From an uncultured Ruminiclostridium sp. (GTDB taxonomy: Bacteria > Bacillota > Clostridia > Oscillospirales > Ruminococcaceae): a stretch of 64,000 nucleotides of DNA. The DNA is taken from contig CANQED010000003.1 in assembly GCA_947594425.1 (NCBI GenBank), positions 143,793 to 207,792 on the forward strand, in the 5' to 3' direction. A program made the position numbers and the translations under genes. The notes beneath the pieces were generated by a model, which made no database searches, was not told where the DNA came from, and worked only from the letters and a program-made list of their open reading frames with translations. Below are positions 18,050 to 27,370 of the stretch, in pieces (position 1 is the stretch's first letter; every line of letters starts with the position of its first letter).

Positions 18050-19783
18050 TTATTCCTCTATCGCGTCAAATTTGCACATCTGGCTGCAAAGTCCGCAGCC
18101 GACGCACAGCGTGCTGTCTATCGTAACGTGACTCTCTCCCCAGCACAGCGCGGGGCAGCCTATCCTCATACACGAGCGGCAATTTTTGCACTTAGCGGGG
18201 TCTATCTTAAAGGCGGGCTTGTGCTTTACGCTCTTTAGCAGGGCGCAGGGTCGGCGTGCGATTATTACCGACGGCTCGGGCTTATTAAGCTCCTCCTTTA
18301 TCGCCTGCTCGACAGCGGACAGGTCGTTGGGGTCTATCACCCTGACGCTGTCTATCCCGACCGCGTGCGCGAGCGCCTCAAGGTCTACCGCCGCCGCAGG
18401 GTCGCCGTATATATTCTTGCCGTTGGCGGGATTGTTCTGATGCCCCGTCATACCCGTTATGCTGTTGTCGAGGATAATAACGGTAGAATTGCTGCGGTTG
18501 TAGGCTATGTTTATCAGCCCCGTAACGCCGCTGTGTATAAAGGTGCTGTCGCCTATCACCGCTACAGACTTGCCCTCGTATTCTCCGCGCCTGCCTTTAT
18601 TAAAGCCGTGCAGACCGCTAATCGACGCGCCCATACATACAGTTGTATCTATCGCCGAGAGCGGAGCTGCCGAGCCGAGAGTATAGCAGCCTATATCTCC
18701 GCTGACGGTCACGCCGAGCTTGTTCAATATGTAGAATACCCCTCTGTGCGGACAGCCCGCGCAGAGCACGGGAGGACGCACGGGGACAGGCTCGGGAAAG
18801 TCGGTATATTCGTCCTCTTCTGAGAGTATCACGCGCTTAATGCTGCTCTGAAAGTACTCGCCGAGGTAGGTGAACTTTTCTTTACCGACTACGTCTACGC
18901 CTATCTTGCGGCAGTGCGTCTCTATTATATCGTCGAGCTCTTCTATTACATACACCGTCTTATGCTTAGCGGCAAAGTCCTTTATCAGCTTTATCGGCAG
19001 CGGGTTTATCAGCCCGAGCTTAAGATAATCCGCACTATCGCCGAGCGCCTCTTTAGCGTACTGATAGCATATCCCCGAGGTTATCACGCCGATATCCGCG
19101 CCGTTTTCTTCAGTGCGGTTGAGCGGACAGTCCTCGGCGTACTCGGTAAGCAGGCGGGTGCGCTCTTCTACGATAACGTGCTTTTTTATCGCGTTAGCGG
19201 GGACCATTACATTCTTGGCTATATCTTTTTTATATTCTTTTAATTTAATGTCGGCGCGGTCGCTCTCGCTGACCGCCGACTGCGAATGGCTGACGCGGGT
19301 GGTGAGCCTTAATATAACGGGGGTGTCATATTTTTCCGAGAGCTCGTACGCCGCAATGGTATAATCCTTGCACTCCTGCGAGTCCGAGGGCTCGAGCATG
19401 GGTACCTTAGCCGCTATGGCATAGTGGCGCGAGTCCTGCTCGTTCTGCGAGCTGTGCATACCCGGGTCGTCGGCGACCGCGATAAGCATACCGCCGTTTA
19501 CCCCGGTATAAGACGCGGTGAATAGCGGGTCGGCGGCGACGTTCAGCCCGACGTGCTTCATCGCGCAAAAGCTGCGCGCGCCCGCTATGCTCGCGCCTAC
19601 CGCCGTTTCGCAGGCGACCTTTTCATTGGGTGCCCACTCGCAGTAGAGCTCGTCGGGCGAGTACTTAGACGCCTCCTCGGTTATCTCGGTGCTCGGCGTA
19701 CCGGGATAAGCCGAAACGACCGACACGCCCGCCTCGTACAGCCCGCGCGCGACCGCCTGATTTCCTAACATCAACTTTGACAT
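18050..19783 (-). CDS. iorA: Indolepyruvate:ferredoxin oxidoreductase, alpha subunit
   Basis: The correct start is the ATG at 19783 (MSKLMLGNQ), giving 577 residues. The track start at 20086 lies upstream of the promoter and is not usable. AAAGGA sits 7 bases before the ATG. Order: pyrimidine-binding domain (YPGTPSTEI); CAGCPHRG and the TPP-binding GDIGCYTLG/IGDSTF region; then two C-terminal [4Fe-4S] ferredoxin motifs, CKNCRSCMRIGC and CVGCGLCSQMC. It acts in anaerobic aromatic amino acid metabolism with IorB. Confidence 0.95.
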   Translation of the reverse strand: MSKLMLGNQAVARGLYEAGVSVVSAYPGTPSTEITEEASKYSPDELYCEWAPNEKVACETAVGASIAGARSFCAMKHVGLNVAADPLFTASYTGVNGGMLIAVADDPGMHSSQNEQDSRHYAIAAKVPMLEPSDSQECKDYTIAAYELSEKYDTPVILRLTTRVSHSQSAVSESDRADIKLKEYKKDIAKNVMVPANAIKKHVIVEERTRLLTEYAEDCPLNRTEENGADIGVITSGICYQYAKEALGDSADYLKLGLINPLPIKLIKDFAAKHKTVYVIEELDDIIETHCRKIGVDVVGKEKFTYLGEYFQSSIKRVILSEEDEYTDFPEPVPVRPPVLCAGCPHRGVFYILNKLGVTVSGDIGCYTLGSAAPLSAIDTTVCMGASISGLHGFNKGRRGEYEGKSVAVIGDSTFIHSGVTGLINIAYNRSNSTVIILDNSITGMTGHQNNPANGKNIYGDPAAAVDLEALAHAVGIDSVRVIDPNDLSAVEQAIKEELNKPEPSVIIARRPCALLKSVKHKPAFKIDPAKCKNCRSCMRIGCPALCWGESHVTIDSTLCVGCGLCSQMCKFDAIEE

Positions 19784-19802
19784 AAAGCTATCCTTTCCGT
19801 GC

Positions 19803-19881
19803 GGCGGCGCTTGCCGCCGACAGTATTTTTTAAAGCGATATTCCTTATAAAAATTATACAATAACCCGTCGAAAATGTCAA
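19803..19881 (-). promoter_or_regulatory. Consensus promoter and leader hairpin of iorAB-aguAB
   Basis: TTGACA (19881-19876), 17-base spacer, TATAAT (19858-19853) on the minus strand. The leader contains the hairpin GGCGGC-loop-GCCGCC at 19818-19803, ending just before the AAAGGA ribosome site. It may affect mRNA stability or ribosome access. Confidence 0.88.
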
Positions 19882-19906
19882 TAAAAATGCCGATATTCCG
19901 CAGCTG

Positions 19907-19935
19907 TTGATTTTTGCCGATTAATATGCTAAAAT
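19907..19935 (+). promoter_or_regulatory. Promoter of the secA-like/mnmE unit
   Basis: TTGATT (19907-19912), 17-base spacer, TAAAAT (19930-19935). It overlaps the start proposed in the ORF track (19914) and so rules that start out in favour of the ATG at 19971. Confidence 0.8.
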
Positions 19936-19970
19936 ATCTATATATTAAATTTTTGCAAAGGATAAGGGAA

Positions 19971-22307
19971 ATGGTAAATTCACGGTTTTTATCGCTCTGT
20001 GCCGATGTAAGAGCGAACGAGGGCGGCGAGATAAGCGCCCTTATGGAAAGCGGCGATATGGCAAAGGTGTTCGCCGCGTGCGGCACAGCCGCAAAGCAAA
20101 CGCTTGATATAGTCCCCTACGACGAGCAGATAGCCGCCGCTGCGGAGCTTGTAGACGGCAAAATAGTCGAGATGGCTACCGGCGAGGGCAAAACTCTCTC
20201 GGCGGTGCTCGCGGCGTGCTATATGGCGAGCAAGGGGCACAGGGTGCATATCCTCACCTTTAATGACTATCTCGCGCGGCGCGACTATGGCTGGATGAAG
20301 CCGATATACGATATGTGCGGGATCTGTGCCGCCTGCGTAAGACAAGGTATGAGCGCCGACGAGAAGAGGGCGGCGTACTCGGCTAAGGTCGTGTACGTCA
20401 CGGCGAGGGAGTGCGGCTTTGACTTTCTGCGGGATTTTGTCGCGGAAAAAGAGGAGGACTGCGTACACTGCGGCTTTGACACCGCCATAGTCGACGAGGC
20501 GGACAGCATACTTATAGACGAGGGGCGGGTGCCGCTGGTCATCGCGGGAGAGACCTCGGTCGTCCCCGACGCGGACCTTAAGGAGATATACCAGAAAGTA
20601 AGCGCGTTTGACGATACTTTATACGAGATAAACGACGAGCTCGAAACAATATACCTAACGCCAAAGGGCGAGGACGAGTGCGAGCGGATATTCTTAAACG
20701 GCGGGGGGCTGTACGACGAGGAAAATAACGCCCTGCTCACTAAGATAACCGACTGCCTGCGCGCGGCGTTTTTGCTTAAAATAGACGAGGACTATATCGT
20801 AAAGGACGGCGGGATAAAGATAATCGACGAGTTTACCGGGCGCGCCGCGCCCAATCGCCGCTATCCCGGGTCATTGCAGGCGGCCGTGGAGATAAAAGAG
20901 GGCATACAGAGCACCAGCAGGGGCGTAATTATGGGGGTAGTGCCGATACAATTTTTCGTGCGGCAGTATTCTCACCTTTCCGGTATGACGGGCACCGCAA
21001 AGTCCTCCGAGGACGAGTTTTACCAGCTGTACGACCTTAAGATAAGCGTGATAGATACCCATTTTCCGTGTAAAAGGACAGACCACCCCGCCGAGGTGTA
21101 TCTCACTAAGGCGGCGAAAAAGGACGCGGTCATCAGGTGCATAAAGTCCGCTCACGAAAAGGGACAGCCGATACTTATCGGTGTGTCTGGCATAGACGCG
21201 GGAGAAGAGCTATACGAGCGGCTAAAGGCCGAGGGCATAGACGCGGCTTTGCTTACGGCAAAAAACGACGAGCTCGAGGCGGATATCATCAAGGACGCGG
21301 GCAAGCCGTACGCCGTGACCGTCTCGGCCAATATGTCGGGCAGAGGCGTTGATATAAAGCTCGGCGGCGCGGACGAGTCCGAGCGCGATAAGGTGCAGGA
21401 CGCGGGCGGCCTGCTAATAATAGGCACGTATCTAAGTGAGAACCTGCGCGGCGATAAGCAGCTCTCGGGGCGGTCGGGTCGTCAGGGCGACCCCGGCGAG
21501 AGCAGGTTTTTCGTGTCGCTCGAGGACGATATTATGCAAAAATACGGCATTAAAAAGCTGATACCGAGGCGGCACTATCCCAACACCGAGACGGGCGAGG
21601 CTATAACCGACCGCGTGGTGATAAGAGAGGCAGAGCGCATACAGCGCATAGCGCAGGGCGATACCCTCGAATTAAGGCGCAGACTGCTGAAATTTACCAT
21701 GATAGGCGAAAAGCACCGCGACGCGGTATTCTCACGCAGAAAGGCGTTTTTGACAGGTCAGACCGAGGTAAGGATATGGCAGGAAAATTTCTCCGAGCAA
21801 TATAATGAGGCTGTCGGCAAATTCGGCGAGACCGCCGTATGCGAACTGCAGCGCCGCCTTATCCTATCGGTGATAAACGAGTACTGGAGCGACTACCTCG
21901 ACTATACCTCATACCTGCGCGACGGGATACACCTTACGAGAATAGGCGGTAAAAATCCCGCCGACGAGTACAATATCGTCTGCGAGGAATTTTTCTCGGG
22001 TATGGAGGAGCAAATAATAGATAATATGGGCGAACAGCTCGAGAGGCTTAACGCCTTAGACGATATAGCCGAGTTTAAGATAAACTCCCCGTCGGCGCTG
22101 TGGACGTATGTGCTGAACGAGAGCGGCGAGGAGCTGCTCAAAAAGAGCTTTATCGAGACAGCGCTCAGCTCATCGGAGGAAGAAGAGTACTACGAGGACG
22201 AGGAGTATGAGGACAGCGAGAACGAAGAAGATCAGCCGCCAAGCGAAGAAGAAAAGGACGAGCCTAAAAAAGGCGGCTTTTTCGGCAAATTTTTCAAGAA
22301 GAAATAG
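19971..22307 (+). CDS. secA2: Accessory SecA-type preprotein translocase ATPase
   Basis: About 778 residues from the ATG at 19971 (MVNSRF), after an AAGGATAAGGG site. SecA DEAD motor motifs are intact: ATGEGKT, DEADSILIDE, TGTAKSSEDEF, NMSGRGVDIKLGG, GRSGRQGDPGESRFF. It is shorter than housekeeping SecA (about 840-900). It lacks the C-terminal zinc motif that binds SecB or lipid and instead ends in an acidic Glu-rich stretch, then GGFFGKFFKKK. These traits fit accessory SecA2 proteins, but I see no accessory SecY or obvious substrate in the window. It could also be the only SecA of a reduced type. mnmE follows after 12 bases. Confidence 0.82.
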   Translation: MVNSRFLSLCADVRANEGGEISALMESGDMAKVFAACGTAAKQTLDIVPYDEQIAAAAELVDGKIVEMATGEGKTLSAVLAACYMASKGHRVHILTFNDYLARRDYGWMKPIYDMCGICAACVRQGMSADEKRAAYSAKVVYVTARECGFDFLRDFVAEKEEDCVHCGFDTAIVDEADSILIDEGRVPLVIAGETSVVPDADLKEIYQKVSAFDDTLYEINDELETIYLTPKGEDECERIFLNGGGLYDEENNALLTKITDCLRAAFLLKIDEDYIVKDGGIKIIDEFTGRAAPNRRYPGSLQAAVEIKEGIQSTSRGVIMGVVPIQFFVRQYSHLSGMTGTAKSSEDEFYQLYDLKISVIDTHFPCKRTDHPAEVYLTKAAKKDAVIRCIKSAHEKGQPILIGVSGIDAGEELYERLKAEGIDAALLTAKNDELEADIIKDAGKPYAVTVSANMSGRGVDIKLGGADESERDKVQDAGGLLIIGTYLSENLRGDKQLSGRSGRQGDPGESRFFVSLEDDIMQKYGIKKLIPRRHYPNTETGEAITDRVVIREAERIQRIAQGDTLELRRRLLKFTMIGEKHRDAVFSRRKAFLTGQTEVRIWQENFSEQYNEAVGKFGETAVCELQRRLILSVINEYWSDYLDYTSYLRDGIHLTRIGGKNPADEYNIVCEEFFSGMEEQIIDNMGEQLERLNALDDIAEFKINSPSALWTYVLNESGEELLKKSFIETALSSSEEEEYYEDEEYEDSENEEDQPPSEEEKDEPKKGGFFGKFFKKK

Positions 22308-22319
22308 AAAGGGCGTAAA

Positions 22320-23690
22320 ATGGACTGTATAGCCGCGATCTCCACCCCCACAGCGCAGGGCGGTGTGTCGATGATACGAATATCGGGCGAGGACGCGATA
22401 AATGTCGCAAAGGCGGTATTTAAGCCTATATACCCCGTCACGGACATAGACGAAATGGCGGGCTATACCGCCGCATACGGGCAGGTGTACCGTAAAGGGG
22501 AAAAGCTCGACGACGGGATACTGACGGTTTTTCTCGCGCCGCACAGCTACACGGGAGAAAACGTCGCGGAGATAACCTGCCACGGCGGAATATTGGTCAC
22601 GCGGCGGGTACTGCTCGCGTGCATAGAGGCGGGGGCGCGGTATGCCGCCGCAGGAGAATTTACTAAGCGCGCTTTACTTAACGGGAAAATGTCTCTCACC
22701 GAGGCGGAGGCCGTCATAGATATGATAAACGCCGAGAGCGACGGCTATATCGCTGCGGCAAAGGCTCAGCACGACGGGGCGCTCTCCCGCCGCATAGAGG
22801 CACTGTGCTCGCGCATACGCTCCGCCGCCGAAGAAATAACCGCGTGGATAGACTATCCCGACGAGGCGGAGCAGGAGGACGAGATAGTGCTCTCTGACCG
22901 CGAAAAGGAGCTAAGCGATATAAAGGGCGAGATAGACGCGCTGCTTATAAGCTTTGAGGGCGGAAAGGCGCTAAGGGACGGCATATCCGCCGCGATAGTC
23001 GGCAGGACCAACGCGGGAAAGTCCACGCTGATGAACCTATTATCGGGCGAGGACGTAAGCATAGTCACCGATTTAGAGGGTACCACCCGCGATATAGTCG
23101 AGCAGACGGTAAACGTCGGGGACATACGCCTTAACCTTGCCGACTGCGCGGGGCTGAGAGACGCGGGGGACAAGGCGGAGCAAATTGGCATAGAGCGTAT
23201 GCTGAGGCGGCTCGACAATTCGAGGATAATACTCGCGGTCTTTGACGGCTCGCGCGAATTGTCCGACGACGACAACAGCCTTATAGAGCGCCTGTGCGGC
23301 AAGAACGTCCTGCCGATAATAAACAAATCCGACCTTGCTACAAGAGAAGACGTGATAAGCGCGGTAAAGACGCTCGGCGAGCCCGTAATTATATCCGCGA
23401 AAAGCGGCGAGGGCGAGCAGCGGCTTTTATCCGAGATAGTACGCCTGTGCGGGTTAAAACGGCTAAACCCTGGCGAGGGCTTTATCGCCAACGACCGTCA
23501 GCGCGACTGCGCCCTAAGGGCAAAAAAGCACATAGACGCGGCGTATGACGCGATATGCGGCGGGTTTACCGTGGACGCGGTGGGCGTAGAGCTAGAGGAG
23601 GCGCTCTCCTGTCTGTATGAGCTTGACGGTAAAGAGGCGGGAGAGGAGATAATCGACGGAGTGTTCAAGCGCTTTTGCGTGGGGAAATAA
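22320..23690 (+). CDS. mnmE: tRNA modification GTPase MnmE (TrmE)
   Basis: With MnmG it installs the cmnm5 group on U34 of several tRNAs. The protein has 456 residues, standard length. An N-terminal formyl-THF-binding domain (TPTAQGGVSMIRISG) leads into a central Era-like G domain with G1 GRTNAGKST, DLEGTTRD, DCAGLRD and NKSD. The C-terminal FCVGK carries the catalytic Cys. mnmG is not adjacent here; instead a SecA-type gene precedes it. Confidence 0.96.
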   Translation: MDCIAAISTPTAQGGVSMIRISGEDAINVAKAVFKPIYPVTDIDEMAGYTAAYGQVYRKGEKLDDGILTVFLAPHSYTGENVAEITCHGGILVTRRVLLACIEAGARYAAAGEFTKRALLNGKMSLTEAEAVIDMINAESDGYIAAAKAQHDGALSRRIEALCSRIRSAAEEITAWIDYPDEAEQEDEIVLSDREKELSDIKGEIDALLISFEGGKALRDGISAAIVGRTNAGKSTLMNLLSGEDVSIVTDLEGTTRDIVEQTVNVGDIRLNLADCAGLRDAGDKAEQIGIERMLRRLDNSRIILAVFDGSRELSDDDNSLIERLCGKNVLPIINKSDLATREDVISAVKTLGEPVIISAKSGEGEQRLLSEIVRLCGLKRLNPGEGFIANDRQRDCALRAKKHIDAAYDAICGGFTVDAVGVELEEALSCLYELDGKEAGEEIIDGVFKRFCVGK

Positions 23691-23700
23691 TTGCACATTA

Positions 23701-23735
23701 TCAAGTCCCTTTCTAAACGGGGACTTGATTTTTAT
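23701..23735 (+). terminator. Rho-independent terminator after mnmE
   Basis: TCAAGTCCC and GGGACTTGA form a 9-base perfect stem with a 10-base loop, followed by TTTTTATTT. Confidence 0.9.
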
Positions 23736-23795
23736 TTCATTTTATGCGATAATATATAATAGGGAAAAATTTATATAATGCAGGAAAGAGAAAAT

Positions 23796-26246
23796 ATGGC
23801 GGAATTTTTAAATTTTAAAGGGGATTATAAGGGGCTCACCGCCGAGAGCGCGGAGAAAAAGCTGTCGATGTACGGCGAGAACCTTTTCTCCGATACGCGT
23901 ACAAAACGCTTAGGCGTAAAGCAGACCCTGCTCGACCCCGCGTTTTTATTGCTCATAATAGCGTCGGGGCTGTATTGGGGCACGCCGTCGGGGATAGCCT
24001 GCCTAGTGCTGGCGGTACTGCTCGCGGCGGTAAGGATACCTATCTGCCGATACTGCAACCGCAGGCTTTACGGGAGAATGCTCGCGTCGGAGATGAAGTA
24101 CCGCGTTATCAGAGAAGAAAAGCTTGAGCTGGTCGCGGCGCGGGGGCTCGTCCCCGACGATATAATTATTTTGCAGGCGGGGGAAATCGTGCCCGCCGAC
24201 GCGCATATACTTGAATGTGACGGGCTTGTCATAGACGAGAGCAAGGTGTCGGGCGAGAGCATGGTATCGGATAAGCACCCCGGGGCCGACCCCAACGGCA
24301 AGGCACTTAAAGCGAGCTGTCTGTACGCGGACAGCAGGCTGATATCGGGCGGGGCCGTCTGCCGCATATTTGCGACGGGCGAGGACACCGCGCGGGTGCG
24401 CATAGAGGGCATAGCAAAGCACCGCGACCCTAATCTCACCGAGTACGAGAGGGCGGCCGACCGCTTTATCCTGCCTATGCTATTGGCGGGAGTGCTTGCC
24501 GCCGCGGCGGAGCTGTTTATCAGCATATTCGGCGGGGCGGGTACTATAGAGATGCTGCTATCGGCGGTAGGGCATATTATGTGCTTTGTCCCCGCGTCGG
24601 CGGCGCTTTATATCAGGCTGTACTGCGTATACGGGCTAAAGCGCATAGACGCTAAGGGCGCGGCCGTAAAGAGCCTAAAGGATATGGAGAAGCTCAACGG
24701 CCTCACCGCGCTGGTGATAGACAAATCCGCCGTGGTCTCCCCGAATTTGCTCGAGGTCGCGGGGATATACAGCAAGAACGACAAGCTTATGACCACCGTC
24801 ACGGCGCTCGCCTGTGCTAAGCCTGGGGCGCTTCCGACCGAGCAGGCGTTTTTGCTCAGCGCCGAGCTTACCGGTACGGATATAAAGGCTCTGCGTGAGA
24901 ACGGACCCGTCGCGGAATTTCCATATAACGAAAATGACAAAATAGGCGGCAATATATACCGCATAGATGATAAATATCTGCTGTGCGTGCAGGGCTCGGT
25001 GGAGAAGATAACGGGGCTGTGCCGTATGCCGTCCGACGAATTTTATAAGGTGCAGCAGCGCGCCGCCGTACTGTCAAAGCGCGGGCTTGAGGTCTGGGCA
25101 AGCGCGTACGCGATATATCACGAGGGCGACGACCTGCCCAAAAGCCTATACGCCGTAAATTATACCTTTATGGGACTTACCGCATATATGAGCGCTACCC
25201 GCGATATAATACCGCTCGCGGTGCAGGGCTGCCGACGCGCGGGGGTAAAGCCCGTGCTGGTGTCCTCCGACAGTTCCGAGACGGCTGTCGCCATGGGCAA
25301 AAAGCTCGGCCTCTCGACCGAGGGTATGATAACGGGAGATATGCTGAGAATAGCGGAGCTTAAAGGCGAGACCCTCGACTTTTCGCGCGCGGAGATATTC
25401 GGAAATATCACTTTAACGCAAAAGCCCGCCATAATAGAGGGGCTCAAAAAGGCGGGAGAGATCACCGCCTGCATTGGCTTTGACGACTCGCAATACGATA
25501 CCGTGATACGCAGCGACTTAGGCATAACGTCGCTCGACAGCACGACGGGCAGCCTGTACGAGGCATGCGGGCTTATTATGAGCAACGACAGCTTTGGCGG
25601 GATAGTAGAGGTGTTTAAAGAGGCGCGTCAGCTTCACCGCAATATCAAAAAGCTGCTAAAGCTGCTGCTTGCTTCGGCGGCGGCGCTTATGACCCTCGCT
25701 TTAGCGGATATAATACTCGGCGCGGGCATTATAACGCCTATGTTTATAGGGCTTATCGGGGCGGCGGTGCTGCCCGTGCTCTCGATATGCTACATAGACG
25801 ACACCGCCGATATGAAATATGTGATGAAACCGTCTAACTTTCTCAGCCGCAACACCGTCGGAAAGTCGTTTTATATGTCGGGGGCGCTGAGCGGCTTTGT
25901 GATAGGCGCGGCGGCGGCGGTGTTTATGTTTATCTGCTCGGGTATAATGACCGCGGGGCAGACCTCGGCGGCGGTGCTGATACTTATAAGCAGCGCGCTG
26001 AGCTTTTTCACCCTGTTCAACGCGGCTAAGCACACCGGTATCTTCGCCCTGATAAATTCGGGGGCGCTAAGCGGGACTAAGGCTCTCGCATGCGTTATGG
26101 CGACCGTGCTTATGATAATCCTCCCCTGCATACCCGTATGCGGCGCGGCGCTCGGCTTTGACCCTCCGGGGGCGGGGGCGATAATCGCGGCGCTGGTGAT
26201 AGGCCTTGCGTGCAGCGGCTGGTACGAGCTGAGAAAATATTTTTGA
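23796..26246 (+). CDS. P-type ATPase-like membrane protein with degenerate catalytic motifs
   Basis: About 816 residues from the ATG at 23796, which has AGGAAAG upstream; the ATG at 23778 would leave almost no leader after the TATAAT at 23755-23760. The overall plan is that of a P2-type cation ATPase: N-terminal cation_ATPase_N-like region, actuator domain, phosphorylation/nucleotide domains and about ten membrane helices. Key motifs are altered. The actuator TGES is SGES. The phosphorylation motif DKTGT is IDKSAVV, although the Asp remains. KGA is replaced by QGSVE, and GDGxNDxPA by GFDDSQYDT. The transmembrane PEGL region reads FVPASA. It is therefore probably a poor or inactive pump, or one with changed chemistry. 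The DUF368 gene follows after 15 bases. Confidence 0.8.
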   Translation: MAEFLNFKGDYKGLTAESAEKKLSMYGENLFSDTRTKRLGVKQTLLDPAFLLLIIASGLYWGTPSGIACLVLAVLLAAVRIPICRYCNRRLYGRMLASEMKYRVIREEKLELVAARGLVPDDIIILQAGEIVPADAHILECDGLVIDESKVSGESMVSDKHPGADPNGKALKASCLYADSRLISGGAVCRIFATGEDTARVRIEGIAKHRDPNLTEYERAADRFILPMLLAGVLAAAAELFISIFGGAGTIEMLLSAVGHIMCFVPASAALYIRLYCVYGLKRIDAKGAAVKSLKDMEKLNGLTALVIDKSAVVSPNLLEVAGIYSKNDKLMTTVTALACAKPGALPTEQAFLLSAELTGTDIKALRENGPVAEFPYNENDKIGGNIYRIDDKYLLCVQGSVEKITGLCRMPSDEFYKVQQRAAVLSKRGLEVWASAYAIYHEGDDLPKSLYAVNYTFMGLTAYMSATRDIIPLAVQGCRRAGVKPVLVSSDSSETAVAMGKKLGLSTEGMITGDMLRIAELKGETLDFSRAEIFGNITLTQKPAIIEGLKKAGEITACIGFDDSQYDTVIRSDLGITSLDSTTGSLYEACGLIMSNDSFGGIVEVFKEARQLHRNIKKLLKLLLASAAALMTLALADIILGAGIITPMFIGLIGAAVLPVLSICYIDDTADMKYVMKPSNFLSRNTVGKSFYMSGALSGFVIGAAAAVFMFICSGIMTAGQTSAAVLILISSALSFFTLFNAAKHTGIFALINSGALSGTKALACVMATVLMIILPCIPVCGAALGFDPPGAGAIIAALVIGLACSGWYELRKYF

Positions 26247-26261
26247 TAAAGGGGCGTAAAT

Positions 26262-27347
26262 GTGGAACATCTGCTCAATTTAATTTACGGCGCCGTTTTC
26301 GGGATAGCGAACGTGATCCCCGGCGTCAGCGGCGGCACTATGATGGTGGTGTTCGGGATATACGACAAGCTTATCGAGGTGCTGTCCTTTAAGCTGTCGG
26401 CGATAAAGAAAAATATAGTGTTTTTGCTGTTTTTCGGTATCGGCGCGGCGGCGGGCATACTCGGCTTCTCGTTTGTGATAAGCTGGCTGTTTGAAAATTT
26501 CAGCGTCGGCGTAAATATGTTCTTTATGGGGCTTATCGCGGGGAGCATCCCCCTTATAATAAAGACCGCAACTAAGGAAGAAAAATTCCGCCCGATGTGC
26601 CTTATCGCGTTTATCCCCGCGCTTGCTCTCGTGATAGGTATGGCGGTGCTCGACAAGACCTCGGGAGATAATTATGCGGTAGAGCTTTCTAATACGAACG
26701 GCGGGTACACCGTCACTATAGAAAATAACGGCAATTACGCGATAAAGCCCGACTGGAGGCTTACCGTCCCCGCCGACCTTTCCGAGCAAAACGCCGTAAA
26801 CTGCACGGTAAAGAGCTCCTCTAACGGCGTAAGCGTTCTCACCGGCATAGAGGGCGAGAGCATAGCCCCGGGAGAGAAAAAGACCGTCGGTATAATCACC
26901 GACGCTACGATAAACGCCGACGCGCTGAAATTGTCCTTTACCTATCAGATGAATGTTATGCTGTTTTTGACATTGCTCGGCGGGGTGACGCTCGCGGCGG
27001 TGGCTATGATAATCCCCGGGGTGTCGGGCTCGTTCGTTATGGTGCTGCTCGGCATATATTCTACCGTGATAGGCGCGATAAAGAGCCTTGATATCATGAT
27101 ACTGATACCCACCGCGATAGGCGTTATAATAGGTATCATATTCGGCGCGAAAATAATATCCCTGCTGCTGAAAAAATACTCGCTTATGGTCTACAGCGGG
27201 ATACTCGGGCTTGTCGCGGGGTCGTTCTTCGCGATATTCCCCGACGGAGTCGGCTTTAATATCCAAACGCTTATCGGTGCGGGGGCGTTTATTGTCGGGG
27301 GAATAATCTCGTATATCAGCGGGAAGTATTCGACAAAGGCCGACTGA
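26262..27347 (+). CDS. DUF368 (PopT-type) membrane protein with an inserted soluble domain
   Basis: A 361-residue protein that starts with GTG after AAAGGGGCG. Two homologous halves carry the DUF368 signature: GIANVIPGVSGGTMMVVFG near residue 15 and AMIIPGVSGSFVMVLLGIY near residue 250. DUF368 proteins include PopT, shown to recycle undecaprenyl phosphate across the membrane, so a lipid-carrier translocase role is likely. Between the halves, about residues 130-225 form a hydrophilic beta-rich insert (YTVTIENNGNYAIKPDW, ESIAPGEKKTVGI) resembling an Ig-like or CARDB-type fold, predicted outside the cell. The gene is tightly linked to the P-type ATPase-like gene. Confidence 0.85.
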   Translation: MEHLLNLIYGAVFGIANVIPGVSGGTMMVVFGIYDKLIEVLSFKLSAIKKNIVFLLFFGIGAAAGILGFSFVISWLFENFSVGVNMFFMGLIAGSIPLIIKTATKEEKFRPMCLIAFIPALALVIGMAVLDKTSGDNYAVELSNTNGGYTVTIENNGNYAIKPDWRLTVPADLSEQNAVNCTVKSSSNGVSVLTGIEGESIAPGEKKTVGIITDATINADALKLSFTYQMNVMLFLTLLGGVTLAAVAMIIPGVSGSFVMVLLGIYSTVIGAIKSLDIMILIPTAIGVIIGIIFGAKIISLLLKKYSLMVYSGILGLVAGSFFAIFPDGVGFNIQTLIGAGAFIVGGIISYISGKYSTKAD

Positions 27348-27370
27348 GTTTTACACTGTTTGTCGTAACT

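Noticed and set aside
19784-20086. N-terminal extension of iorA
   Set aside because: It would start upstream of the TTGACA/TATAAT promoter; MSKLMLGNQ at 19783 has a ribosome site and matches family length.
23748-23760. Clear promoter for the P-type ATPase-like gene
   Set aside because: A TATAAT is present at 23755-23760, but no acceptable -35 box at 16-18 bases; used only as support for the start choice.
26280-27266. Minus-strand ORF of 328 residues
   Set aside because: Shadow of the DUF368 gene; Tyr/Arg/His-rich composition and no family features or ribosome site.
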